DNA of 41,391 nucleotides from positions 273,390 to 314,780 of the forward strand of contig NW_019773570.1 of NCBI RefSeq assembly GCF_001039355.2, written 5' to 3'. Under the pieces are notes generated by a model, which did not search any database, was not told the origin of the DNA, and saw only the letters and a program-made list of their open reading frames with translations. The DNA comes from Lingula anatina (Eukaryota; Brachiopoda; Lingulata; Lingulida; Lingulidae). Position numbers and translations under genes: made by a program. Shown here piece after piece: positions 10,902-25,300 of this stretch. The first letter of the stretch is position 1. The number at the start of each line of letters is the position of its first letter.

Positions 10902-13900
10902 GTAAGTTCACGTAGATTTCCCTTCTAGTCGATGACTCACGTGCTGGGGTCTCCCTATTGACGTAGTCTGAAATGTAAACAAATCCATTGTGTATGCGCG
11001 TGCGTGTGTGATATGTCGATTTTAACCCCCCCCCCCCAAACCACGTCCCTGCTCTGTGGTTAACGCCTTCCCCATCTGCCGTTGAACGCCCCAAGTCATA
11101 TTCGTGCCGTTAATCCCCGCCGAATACAATGACCTGGTTACGTGATGGTATATCTCTTTTCTTTTGCAGTAAATGAAACGACGGGAATCCCTCGAGAAGT
11201 GAGCGAAAAATCAAGGTGAGATTTCAAAAGAACCGAAGGTTTGCATTGTGAGGTTCACGCGTGGCTGAGCCCATTGAAAGGGGGTTCTCAGAGACAGAGG
11301 GGGAATCCCGGGTATTGTTCTATTTCAGGACAAAAACACGGCGTTTATGTTGGCTAAAAAGGAGAATAAGGGTCGAAAATGTGGGTTTTGTATGGCTTTG
11401 ATGAATGCACCGCTTTGACCTGCACTGTATAGTAGCTATATAGAGTGAAATGGAATAATGTATTTATGCAAACTGTGCTATTTACTTAAATCGGAGTCAT
11501 TCTAATTCTTGTTATGCTGTATAGTGTTCTGCTGGGCTAGTGACAAGAACATAGTTTTATATTTATAACTTATAGGAAACAGGAAGTAAGACAGGTTTAA
11601 TTAGTAACAGATTTTAAATAAAAACTGTTGACTCCTTTCTCTTAACAATACGTCCATGGCTTCCAAGTATGAATGGCATTTATGACGTGATATTCTGTAT
11701 AATGTACTTGAGTGTTTATCAACCTATGTGAAACTGTGCCAAAGCTCTACTTTGTCAACTAAGGTGTGCTCTCTGTTCACATAGGGCAATAGCAATACGT
11801 TATATTTTTTATTGAGTTAAAAGAGAAACTTTGCTGGAAGCCACCATGAAGCAGGCATCTTTTATTATACTGGGAGGTTGAGAGGTAAATGAACAGGAAC
11901 AAAGGCATAAATGTGGAAACAGTAATTGTTTAAGCCAGCATCATGCTGGTAATCAAACTTTATACTACCAGCATATAGCAGGTGGTGGAGAGTTGTCACT
12001 ATCACCTAGAATGTACAGGACAATAAACTATTGTGAATGAAATTCATTTAGAAAAAGATATAACCTAGTATCAACATGGCCGAGATGTTATGTTTCACTA
12101 GATTATCTTTCACTTATCCTTCAGTTATCCTTTGATAAATTGCTTTCAAAAATTTAAGATCAAAAATTAATATCATTATTATAAGGCTATGTAGTGACCT
12201 CTCAATCTGTTGTAGTGCTCTGAAAGTATTTAAATATTTAATTAAATTCATTATGTTTAATTCATTATGTTTAATTCAGTGTGTGGAGTTATACCTGCAT
12301 TGCAACACATTTAGGCCAAACATTTTTTAAGTATTCATAACTTATTATAGTCGTGAGTATTACTCCACAGTAGAATATGGGCACTAATCTTTTTGCTAGA
12401 AGTGATAAACAGCCCCAAGACTAGAAACTGTTAAAAACAGTTCCTTGCTTAAGTGAATAAATGGCTAAATAATAGTTAGAAGAGATTACGGAGATGGTTT
12501 TTTAATGAAGATTTGTACATGTTCACAGTATTGTATCAGTGAGTCGACATCGTGCAGAATTTGACCTGTGTCAATACGACCCTTACAACTTGGCCTCAAG
12601 TGGCTATGGCTTCTCCTTCATATAATGGGAAGTCTCCATCAGCCTTTTTCACCAGGTTGTAGTCCTAGGGTTTAGAACCAAAAGCTTGTCACATGAACGA
12701 CAATGATGTGATATATCACATTTTCTTACCAGTTTGAAGTCTGTTCATCCTAGCGTAGCCACAGTGAAGTGCACATTAAGTACTTTTAAAAGTTTATTAG
12801 ACTGTGGTCCATTGCCTGCACAGGTCAGGTTATGAGAGTATTATGTGTAAGTTTTTATTTTAGATTGAAGTGGAAGTTTTTTTAGATTGATTATTAAAAT
12901 GTTTCAAAAAAACTGTAATGTTCAGATTGCTAGGTATATTGAAATATTCCATTCCATCTAAAGATTGGATTTTTAAAACACCTTTAAATGAATCTAACCA
13001 CATTGTTTCAGTTCCGTAATATATTGTCATATTCTGTTGAATATGTGGTTGTCCCAAAGAACGCAAAAAATGGAACAAATATATATTACAAAAATGATAA
13101 TACTCATTGTGACAATGAATTGAAAAGAAACAGCTCACAGTGACAGTATTATCTAAATAATATTTGACATGTAGAATTATGTGGCAACAATTGACCTTTA
13201 ACATTTAAAACTTCTGTACGACCCCCACTGTATGTTACTGTAATCACATGATTGTAGCAAAATTACAAATCCTTTTGTGTTACAAGGACACACCATCATT
13301 AGAGCAGTGAAAAAACACTAATGAAGGCTATTTGCATCTGCGTCCTTTCAATTTACAACAGGAAAAGCCAGTTTGCACTGTTTGATTATTACTCTATTTC
13401 TTGTGGTGATAGGGAGTCGCCACGGCAACCAGCAGTAAGGTTGGATCGTATTCAGAAATGAATAAAATTGGTAATTATGGAATGCCAGTTGCAAATAATT
13501 TTGTTGAAGATTTGCGAAGAGCCACTCTTATTTACAGGGAGACGGTGTAAATTAAGAATAGGGAAATGGTTTTTCCTAACAAGATATCTTATTATTATAC
13601 ACAATTATTCTTTAATTGATGAATTTTAGTGTTTGAGTAGGAAGCACATACCCGTAGTTTTATCCTATAAAAGAAAGTAGTTACAAGAACTCTTTCCCTT
13701 ATCCATCTTTTGGTGTAGTAAAAAATATTGGAAAGAAAATATACAACAAAGGTATGGAGGGGGGGGGGGGAGAGAGTTAAATTTCTACATATCTACACAG
13801 ACACATAAACACACAAACATACACACACATACATATGCATATGCACATAAACATGCTAGAATATGAGTGATGTCAGTTATTGGGAGATTGTTTGTTTGAT

Positions 13901-16273
13901 AACATTGCCTGACTTGTATGTAAGAAAAAACGCCAGGACTTCCAACATAATTTGGCTATTCCAGTATCGTATATATGGAGAGGTTAGGAATGATACTAAC
14001 TTCGAACCATTCCATTGGATATAGTGGCTGAATGGGAACAGTATTAACTGTGTACATGTACAGTATCACTTTTCAAGGGTTGGGTCAAGTTTGAAATCCA
14101 TCTGATCCCCTGTGGAGTAACTAGGTCATCGCTGGGGTAGTTGTCCTAGACATATCGACTGTGCGACCAGTGAGTCTTATCTTGCCAATAAACCGGTCAT
14201 GGGGACTAATAAACCATGTCAGGGAATCAATAGAGAGAACTCACTTTGGGACATCACAGCTTGCCTTGTTGGATGTGGGTGTTTGAGTGTGGATGTGTGT
14301 GTGTGTACGTGTGTGAGCACGTGTTTAAATATGTGCACATGTATGTTTGTTTGTGTGTGTGTGTGAACGTGCACATGCATTTCCACCGTAACATGCATCT
14401 TTATCAGTGGGTTTGTGGAGATAAAGTGTACCCAGTAAAATTACATGAAACTGTACAAACACTAATGCAAATATGACCAAAGATATATACTAGTAACATT
14501 GAGTAGATAAAATACAAACGTGAGAACATTCAAACCTGAATTTTGCTATCTTAGTCTACCCATATCAAACATCATGTGTCTTTTAAAAGATCAATACAAG
14601 TATTTCTCTAATAAAATTATTTTAGTTATATGTATTACAAAGATTGTTGATGATACTTGGAATAAATCAAAAAATAAGATTCCAATAAATAGTTAGCCTG
14701 AACTGTCACCCCCACCCCCTCCCTGATGAGAAGTGGCATTTAATATTCGAAGAAAGATTTAGGCCTGCTATAATTTTCATCCAAATCCACAGATCCACTA
14801 GAGTTCAAGATGGAAGATACAAACTCTATATGACAAGGTGTGGCATACAGCATATATAGAACTGCTATCTATATGTATCCACCTTGCCTGTGTAAATATA
14901 GGTCCTTGAGTATAGGTGTGTGTGTGTGTAATATAATTTATATATATGCTATATAATATGGTAGCTTGGATACATTTGTGGTTATCTAGCCTAGCTTAGC
15001 CTTGGATAACATACATCCTACTTTTTATTTATTGAAAAGATGGGAGTGATGAATAGAATTTACTATTTATCACATGTATGTGCTCCTGTTAAATGTAGGG
15101 TTGCTGTGCTGGAGACATGGAGAAATGATTAAAAAGTTGGGTCAACATCAACATACTTTTCAACATATGTAGGTATATATTTTGTTCAAATATTTTATTG
15201 AAACGAAAAAAAAATTTAAAACACAGGAATCAATAAGTTGAAAGCCTTTAACAGACCCACCCTAACATCCCCTCAACACTTACACATGGTTACAATACAT
15301 CTGACCACTTTTATTCTCACTAGAGCAACAGACCTCGTAGAGACCAAAAAAGAAAAAAAAAATTATATAAGGGCGTGGCACATTATGTCTTAGTGCAGGT
15401 AATGGATGCTTGTGTCTTATCAGTTTTGTATGCTGATCAGTATCAGAAGTTAAATATTTTATTTACTGGCCGTGCTTAATAAATCAAAAATTGATAAGTA
15501 GTTGTTATGGAGAAGTTATAGGCTAGGCAGCCTTAGTTCAGAATTTCATGCCACGTCTTACATGGTGCAGAAACTGCTGAAAAAGGCCTTGCATGCCAAT
15601 GCAGAAACTGCACTATCAGCATGCACAAAGTCCCTCTTGTGTAGCATTTTGGAGCTATTTTTATCATAGTGAAACCTGATTTAGACTTTTACTAACTGCC
15701 CTTTTCAGGTCCCTGACTGTTGCTCGGTATAGTGGGCCCTGGGGACTCCAAAACTGTATGACTTGAGGCGTGTTCCAAGTCCACCTAAAGCCACCTGACT
15801 TTGAGTGACCCAATAAATCAGGTCATTTGAATGTGATAAGTTCATCAAATGAAACCATTCTAATCACTCTGTTGTCACACCTACAGCCATCATAATGTTA
15901 AACTGTGTAATATGTCCAATTATGATTAGATCACCATAGGACTTATCACTCTGTTGTTCCACATGCTGCCACCTATTAATGTTAAACTGTTATATGTCTA
16001 ATTATGATTAGGTTTACCTACCACCACTGCAGATAGAAATTGCATTGTGTTTGTTTGTGATCTGTATGCCAACAGTTTGCCTGCTGAGATATGTGTTCCT
16101 GAGTTAGGTCAACCTAAGTGGTGTGGAAACATGGCTTTTGTAAGGCTCAATTTAAACCTAAGATGTTTTGATACACCATGGGGTGTGGCAGAGTAGACTT
16201 CTAATTTATGGCTTTATTGATGTAGGTATGTGAGCGCTACCAGTGGATTCTTCTATATTTGTAATTTAAGTGG

Positions 16274-16322
<49 letters not shown>

Positions 16323-19300
16323 TCAACATACGGAAAGGATAATGGATAATTCAACACAGAATGCAAGGCTTGGTGTTGATATATAACCCTCATTGTATAA
16401 AGCCAAGTTAATGCCCTGGTCAACTGGTGAGGGGCGTGGCAGCCAGCTGCTAAGGTGATATCCATGGAATGCTGTAGCTCTTATTGAACCACCGTATATT
16501 AGTCCAAGGATGAAAATTAAGACACGTGTGTGTGTGTGTGTATGCCTGTGCATGTGCGTGTGCGTGTGTTTATGGAACTGCCATGCATCACACCAAGGAT
16601 AGAAAATAGTGTGTATGTTTGCATGCGTACAAACCAGAACATATATACATCAAATTTTAATTTTCCAAAATTAAATCTTATGTATTCAAATTTCAACAGA
16701 CAAACTGTTTACAGTGCCTGTGTAGACTGAAATAAAGTAGTCTAAGTGGGTGTATAGCCTGGCTAAATCTGGAAAGCCCTTTGCACTGTGTAACACATTT
16801 ATGAAATACAACAGTTAAACTGTCATTCATTGCCATGAGGCTGTGGATTAGAGATGGTACATGAGGTCTGTTGGACTGTCTTGGTGGTGTGAACAGTGCC
16901 CTCTATCAGATAAGGGTGTGGTCCCTGTGTGCTCAGGTTTAACTCAGGGGAATTAAATGCAATGTTTCCTATATGTTCTGTTTCAGAGATTACTGAAAGC
17001 TGTCCTCAACTTTATCAGTGACTCAAAACAACAGAGACCTAATAACAGTGATGAGTTTTCAATGATCTCTTTTAAAAAATTATCTTATATTTTATCCAAT
17101 ATTCTCTTTTAGAAATATTATCCAATAATCTCTTAGAGTTTATAAGATTTATAACAGTGTTGAAGATCAGATTAAAGGGATATTTGTTCCTAATTATCGT
17201 TCCTTAGTTTTTGATATTTACAAAATGCTAACAGGGTTAATTTAAAAATAAAAATCAAATAAACTGTAGTTATTGTAGGTGTTATTCTTCCCATGTCAAA
17301 ACCTTATTTTTTAGCACACTAAATGTCTTGTATATTTTAAGCCTTGACATTCTTTGAACTGTTCGGTGAAGCAAACCTTTCAACAGACACCAAACCAATA
17401 CATTGTAATTTAATATTCAGTTTAAATCATAATGTTAAAAATTAACACTAAAGCCCTGTAATTATGGGGCACTTAGTAGTAATCCCCCATACCCCCCCCC
17501 CCCTGCATGTCACTAATTTATGATTGCGTATTATGAGATCAGGCTCTTGAATAGGGCTTCATAAACCATTTAGCTGTCATTGATAATGGAAGACCATCTT
17601 GTAGATTGAAAATTTATGAAGGAATCCTCTGTCCATTCTTGTGTTAATACTTTTTACTCATAATCTTATTTTCACCTAGACCTTATCCCTTAATTCATCC
17701 CTATTATGATAAACCTTTTAAATCAGAAGATGTGGTCTTCATTTTTAGAAAAATCAAAACAAAGGAGACAGCCCTAGTTTTAGTTTCACTTAGTTTCATG
17801 TGAGAATCCATCATGTGTTTCATATGGAAACTTCACAAGAATACATCAGTTTTACTTTTTATCCTGAAAAAAAAAAAAAAAAGGGAAAAGAACAATGTTT
17901 CCAGTCAGACATTGGTCACAGAAAGGTAGGATCATAAATACACATTCCTTTTACTTAATTTAAAAGGACATCTCCAGAAGAAGGTGGGGTGGGGGAGGGG
18001 TGGGGTGGGGGAGGGGTGGGGTAGTGGGTGGGGGTGGGGGGTGGGGGGTAAGTTAAGTTTCTAGTAAGCCACTGCTATTGCCTTGATATTTTAGCTTTTA
18101 AAATAAATGTAAGTAATCCCGTTTTTCCTTGGGTTTGTTGTCTCATGCACAGGGCTACACAGGGCTACACAGGGCTGTACCTGTATTCAGTGACGAGTGA
18201 TGAATGGGTAATTAACGTAAATTCATCGTCAACGAGTGAAACTGAAAATACAGGTGTGCCTTTGAATAAAATGTTTTGTACTGGGCAAAACATATATATA
18301 CTACAAGAAGGAGCTATATTTAGAATAGGGTGTTGGTTGAAATGCTTGTTTTGGATTTTCAGTTTTGTAGTGGTGATAAATTGGAGAAAGTTGAGAAAAA
18401 AAAAAGAGTTATGTCTTCGTTTATATGTGATGTTTTAAAACTAAACAGGACAAGTGAGACCACCTTTTTTGTTTTCTGATGACTTAAAATTTTTTGGCAG
18501 TGTTTGGCAGTATTCCACTATTTAATGTTATCTAGAAGGGCACAATTTCTTAAGGAAAATTCTAGTGACAGACGAAGAAACATCTATATATTTATAGCAA
18601 ACTGCCAAGGAATGATGTATCACAGACCTCCAAAACATTATGACTTTCTTATAAGTATATGAGTATATAAACTGCAGTATTGTTTTACTTTGAGAAATGT
18701 CTGAATGCTGTATCAGGATGAATTAATCCATTACAAAAACTACAACTCATCAAGGACTTTTTTGAATCATGATGAAAAAAATTGTCCTCAGACTTGGGAA
18801 TTTCTCACAGTGTGCTGTAAACTTTGGTGTTGTAGTATGTACTGGGACACTTTCACCCCATGGACCCTATTCTACAGTGACTCTTGCTAAGTGCAATCAG
18901 CTTAACTGAATGACACGCCCCCTTTTGCTTCCAATGTAGCATATAATATTAGTAAAGTCACCAGCTTTTCTGTATTCTACTTAGAGCTAGGAGGAAGCAT
19001 GTCATCATTCAGTTAAGCTGATTGCAATCAGCGAGAGTCCCTGCTATGTTGGATCCATGTAACTAGTGCGATGGTTTCACTGGGATCACACCCTTAGAGT
19101 GGCATCCCTTAGAACACCTACAGTATATATGGATTACTGATGTGAACCCACCTCCTTGTTCTGAATATACAAGTAAAATATGCTTTATATCTGTCATTTG
19201 TGACACAGGAGTCAAAGGTGGAATTGTTTTAAGGCAAAGAATAAAGGTAAGCTAGATGTGCTATTGTCTGATCTTAGGGAGCTGATATGGTGTTGTTAGA

Positions 19301-19348
19301 AGTCTCAGAGCTAATGGAGATAAAGGTCAAAAAGTTATTAGGAAGAAG

Positions 19349-19389
<41 letters not shown>

Positions 19390-22300
19390 GCATGCTTACA
19401 TGTGTGTAGTTGTGTGTGTCAGGGTGCATGCTTTGCACATGTGTATGAGTGGACATGCATGCCTTGCGCAGGTTTGTGTGTGTGTATGTGTGTGTGTGCA
19501 TGTCTATTTGTTTATGTGTGTGTTTCTCAGGGAGTCCAAACCCTTGTGTAAGTTGCTATATTGTGGCTAAAGAAACCCACTTCATATGGCAATGAAAAGA
19601 ATGTAAAAGTGAAACAGATTCACAAAAAAAAAAAAAGAAAAAAAAATCATCGCACTTATCAAGAGGCATGCTAACGCAGCAGCAGGTCTTATTACCTGAA
19701 CAGTTTTCAATGCCTTATCAGTCCGGGACACATTTCACTGTATTAAACAGGTAGTTAATGATTGTTGAAGATTTGTCGGCCTGTCATCATCTTTTAGTGG
19801 TCACATATTTTGTATCAGATTAATGGATGTTTTATTTTTATGAAGGATAATAATGCCTCAAGGAAATGCAAGCATTTACAACATTGAAATACATTTGTTG
19901 GAAGAAATATTCAAATTGAACTGAGATAAAAGTGTACACTTTCAGAGTAAAGAAAATATAAAAATATTTTCAAAAAGTTTTATTTTTATAAATAAGTGGA
20001 AAACAAGCTGTAGAATATGGGAATATTGGCAGAGGAGAAATTAAATCCAATAGCATTTTACTTGATTGGAAGTTTTGAGTGCTGAGGATTATCCTTTTTT
20101 GTCTTCAGTATTGCTTCATGTTTCAAAGGAGATTGGGAATAATTTGAGACTTTCTTGATAGAAAAGATTAATATTTCATTTCTGACAAAATGGTCAATTA
20201 GTTTCCCCAGTCATAGATTCCTATCTCCCAGTTATTGTGTCGCAGTATTTCTATCAAGATTGCGAGATATTTCTACCAGATAAATGTCGGATTAATTTTT
20301 TGTGTCAATAGATAAAAAGGAGCATGTCAAAAAGGAGAAAAAAAAAGAACTTGAGATAAAGGGTTTGAAACCAGTAACAAGAGATAGCAGCAACACAACA
20401 GAGCTATCCTGGAATAGACACTGCTATTGATCACTCGGCTGAAGCTGGGACGACGCCCACTTCCTCCTTTACCAATAGCATAAGATGTCTTTCTTATCCT
20501 TATATTATAGTATGTGACGATCACAAAAGGTGGTTTATACCATGTAGTTGTAATAATATACACTATATGACTTCATGTGACTGCATATTATGATACAAAG
20601 AATTAAATCCTTTATTAGATTGGAACCACAAAAAATATATTTTTAATACGTTAGAGAGATAAGGTAGTGCTTGCTAAGTTATTGATTCAGAAGTCTTTCT
20701 TCTGTGCTGGAATTGATTCAATCCCTGTGAGTTGTAGCTGACATATGACAAGTGGCCAATCTGACAAGAAATTTGGTTTCAATTAATGAAAATTTTATTT
20801 ATTAATACGTGCCTGAATTAATCAATGAATGCATATTTGAGTTGTAGTAGGTTGAATCAGTATAACTGAAGTGAACAGCTTTTAACTTTCAGCTTGGTGA
20901 TACATTTGTAAAGAAATAAAAAAAAAAGTTAGGAAAAAAAAAAAAAAAAGGGAAGAAAAGAAAGATATCCAGAAAAAGTTTATTATTTCCAACCCTAGTA
21001 TGCCACCTGTCTTAAGAAAACTTCATTGGTATAAGTCTAGGTAATCTTCTTGGTGGCAGAACAAAGAACTGGCACATAGCACAGGTGGACTTTACCTTTA
21101 ATAAGATCTCTTAATAATGGCTCTATGAGATAAGGAGCCCTATTGTTGTTGGCTTAGTCAATGATTAGCTTACCGTAATTGGGAGAAATAAGATTGAGGG
21201 TCTAGAAGTGGTTTGACTATGCTTAATCTAAAGCTGTAGGCAGCTCCTGAAATCGATATCAAGTTAACTTTGAACAGGCTGAACTGTGAGGGGGCGTGGT
21301 TGGTTGACAGTGAAAAGTGGCTTTGTTTGGCATCCATTTTTCTTTCCCTTTCTTTTTCTTTCTCATAATCTTTTTATCTTAATTTCCATTAAAAAAACTT
21401 TTAGTATTAGATTTGCATTATTTNTTGCAATATTAGATTTGCATTATTAATTGGTTTTGATTAAAAAAAACTAGTAAAAACAAAAAATATTAAAAATTGA
21501 ATGGATTTTCCTTTTTTTATTGAATTTAGTCTGATTTTTGCCTCTTCATTTCAGCAACTCAGAAAAACAGTTGAATAACAACACCTCCCCTGAGGACCAG
21601 AATCTTGAAGAAAACAATTGTGTAAGTGTTAGCACAGTAAAATATTAACCAGCCCTGTTTCATATTCAGAATCAACCATTGAGAGATAAATCAGTCAATA
21701 TCAAACTCCTTGTTTAAATTAGCATTGGAAGTTTTTCTGCAAGTGCAACAGACAATTTACAGTGTTAAAAATGTGTTAAAAATTATTTTCAATTTATCTT
21801 AGATACTTTACAGAGGCAATAATTTGTTCAGAATAAAAAAAGAAATCTCCAGTGACTGTGTCTGAGATATAACAGTGTACTGTAATATAACATGACATCT
21901 TGGTCACTCTGAGTTTTGGGCTATGCTCTGTAACCTTTCTTGATAACAGCATGTCCCTGGTGTAGGTAGCAAACAAAAGGAGACTTGTCATCAAATAAAG
22001 CTGATTGCATTTAGCGAGGGCCCCTGCGGAAGTCGTTCCTAATTACTGTATGTCATTGTGTTAGATGTGGCTTTATACCTGCTACATTGCGTTAGATGTG
22101 GCTTTATAACTGTTACGTTGCATTTGATGTGACATTATAACTGTTACATTGCGTTAGTTGTGACATAATAACTGCCTTGTTGCATCAAATGTTGCAGTGT
22201 GTCAGACTGATGAAAATCTTTCTTCTCAGACTTTAAAAAAAATTTTTGAACAGACAGACATTTGGCTTCATATATTAAAAAAATTGTTGGACTTTAAGAC

Positions 22301-25300
22301 TTTTTGCTACACTGGCTTTAAATTGCAAATGGTAGCTCTTTAGATTGTTGACAATCCCCTAGACCAACTGAACTCAATCTTTCACCAGGCCATGAAAATA
22401 TTTTGCAGTCTTGACATGTAAGACTGGCAGTGTCGGCATATCTTTTCAGTACTTTATTCCATTGTTTTTGTGGGCAGTTTAATGTATAAAATTATATATT
22501 TACTGAAGGTTATACCTACACATCAGTGATTTTTTTTAATCAGCTATTTATATTTTGAAAGTTCTGTGATAAATCCAGCATCTTAGTAGGATTAACCGTT
22601 GGTATCTTCTTGCTTTTCTTACATTGGCTGTAATTGCAGAATGTAATACACAAATTAATTATTTAGTCAAGCTCAAAGACTACAAAGTTGGTATCTTATT
22701 GTAATCAAGTAAGTCTAGATGACAAATTGTGATATATTGAAGCATTGCAATATGCACTGCCGTTAATATCAATACTGTCAGCAGGAGAAATTGGTCTGTT
22801 TAGGTGCATTCACACGTGGGTTCTTTTTTAGGCAGAAATTTGACTAAATGCATCATTTGTGGTCACATCTGTTCATAAGTAAGACTGCATTCCCAGAGAT
22901 TAGATTGATCCAACTAGATCGACCTAACTCCCTGGGGGTTCACGCTAAATAGCTGTCAGCCAAGTGGGCACTAAAGTTAATTACCCCCTTACAGCTTGTA
23001 GTAGGCAGGAGGGACATTTAACCTGGATTATCTGACAGTTATCTAGTGAGACTCCTCACGGGGATAGATCGATCTAAAATCTATGGGAATGCACCCTAAG
23101 AGTTTATGATGTGTAATGTTGTGTGAGGAAGAGATGACAGGATTAATAGACAGCTTAGCTTAATACACACAGGGTCTGTCCACATAATAACAATAACCAA
23201 AGAACACACCAGTGGTGCAGACCTCCCCAGGAAAACTGCTATTAAACTTCTTCATATGATATTTGAAGATCCAGATTCAGATGAAATCATAGTCAATCCT
23301 TTTTCTTCTAAGTAACTGTCTGGACTGACCATTTCATCAAAATTTGTGAAGAGCTTTTTGAGATATTTTCTCCAGAAGGAAGCAGACCTAGACAAGTGAA
23401 ACAACTGAAGAAGCCATTAATACCTTCACCATTGGTGGACATTTTTATGTACAGACACAGATGTGTCTGTACATATAGCCATCATCTGCGTCTGTCGTCG
23501 CCGTCGCCGTCGTCGCTGTCGTCGCTGTCGTCGCCGTCGTCGCCGTCGCCGTGCACTTTTACCGATAACACGATTAGTGGAAAACCATTTTGCCTTTTGA
23601 TTTGANTGTTAAAAATGTGTTAAAAATTATTTTCAATTTATCTTAGATACTTTACAGAGGCAATAATTTGTTCAGAATGAAAAAAAAAAATCTCCAGTGA
23701 CTGTGGCTGAGATATAACAGTGTACCTTATTTATAACATGACATCTTGGTCACTCTGAGTTTTGGGCTATTATCTGTAACCTTTCTTGATAACAGCATGT
23801 CCCTGGTGTAGGTAGCAAACAAAAGGAGACTTGTCATTAAATAAAGCTGATTGCATTTAGCGAGGGCCCCTGCGGAAGTCGTTCCTAATTACTGTATGTC
23901 ATTGTATTAGATGTGGCTTTATACCTGCTACATTGCGTTAGATGTGGCTTTATAACTGTTACATTGCATTTGATGTGACATTATAACTGTTACATTGTGT
24001 TAGTTGTGACATTATAACTGCTTCATTGTGTTAGATGTGACATTATAACTGTTACATTGTGTTAGATGTGACATTATAACTGCCTTGTTGCATCAAATGT
24101 TGCAGTGTGTCAGACTGATGAAAATCTTTCTTCTCAGACTTTTAAAAAAATTTTTGAACAGACAGACATTTGGCTTCATATATTAAAAAAATTGGTGGAC
24201 TTTAAGACTTTTTGCTACACTGGCTTTAAATTGCAAATGGTAGCTCTTTAGATTGTTGACAATCCCCTAGACCAACTGAACTCAATCTTTCACCAGTCCA
24301 TGAAAATATTTTTAGTCTTGACATGTAAGACTGGCAATGTCGGCAGTACTTTATTCCATTGTTTTTGTGGGTAGTTTAATGTATAAAATTATATATTTAC
24401 TGAAGGTTATATCTACACATCAGTAATTTTTTTCAAATCAGCAATTTATATTTTGAAAGTTCTGTGATAAAGCCAGCAAACTTGTTATCTTAGTAGGATT
24501 AACCGTTGGTATCTTCTTGCTTTTCTTACATTGGCTGTAATTGCAGAATGTAATACACAAATTACTTATTTAGTCAAGCTCAAAGACTACAAAGTTGGTA
24601 TCTTATTGTAATCAAGTAAGTCTAGATGACAAATTGTGATATATTGAAGCATTGCAATATGCACTGCCATTAATATCAATACTGTCAGCAGGAGAAATTG
24701 GTCTGTTTAGGTGCATTCACACTTGGGTTCTTTTTTAGGCAGAAATTTGACTAAATGCATCATTTGTGGTCACATCTGTTCATAAGTAAGACCGCATTCC
24801 CAGAGATTAGATTGATCCAACTAGATCGACCTAACTCCCTGGGGGTTCACACTATATAGCTGTCAGACGAGTGGGCACTAAAGTTAATTACCCCCTTACA
24901 GCTTGTAGTAGGCAGGAGGGACATTTAAGCCGGATTATCTGACAGTTATGTAGTGAGACTCCTCACGGGGATAGATCGATCTAAAATCTATGGGAATGCA
25001 CCCTAAGAGTTTATGATGTGTAATGTTGTGTGAGGAGGGGATGACAGGATTAATAGACAGCTTAGCTTAATACACACAGGGTCTGTCCACATAATAACAA
25101 TAACCAAAGAACACACCAGTGGTGCAGACCTCCCCAGGAAAACTGCTATTAAACTTCTTCATATGATATTTGGAGATCCAGATTCAGATGAAATCATAGT
25201 CAATCCTTTTTCTTCTAAGTAACTGTCTGGACTGACCATTTCATCAAAATTTGTGAAGAGCTTTTTGAGATATTTTCTCCAGAAGGAAGCAGACCTAGAC

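Larger units (their letters stand above)
11216..21554 (+). other. Intron 2 of the zinc-ribbon gene (10.3 kb)
   Basis: It spans from the donor of exon 2 to the acceptor of exon 3. I find no further exon with compatible phase. It holds an X-box-like site, simple repeats, a G-rich tract, a local tandem duplication and a MITE-like element, each listed separately. A single N at 21424 marks a contig join near its end, flanked by a repeated 17-base sequence. Confidence 0.7.
21763..23446. repeat. Duplicated block A, copy 1
   Basis: Near-identical to 23607-25354 in the same orientation, with scattered substitutions and small indels. The second copy starts at the base after the N at 23606. The pattern fits two haplotypes of one locus laid end to end; a recent tandem duplication is the alternative. 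Confidence 0.85.

Noticed and set aside
10705-10928. Two + strand frames overlapping exon 1, and the minus-strand frame 10798-11094
   Set aside because: They read through the GC-rich promoter and exon 1 in other frames. The TISU ATG frame with its donor is the better model.
16986-17050. Possible exon after CTGTTTCAG in intron 2
   Set aside because: In the phase left by exon 2 it meets a TGA within three codons, and no donor follows.
22060-24092. Regularly spaced repeats that could suggest a CRISPR-like array
   Set aside because: The units abut with no unique spacers, vary among themselves, and lie in a eukaryotic intron; it is a minisatellite.
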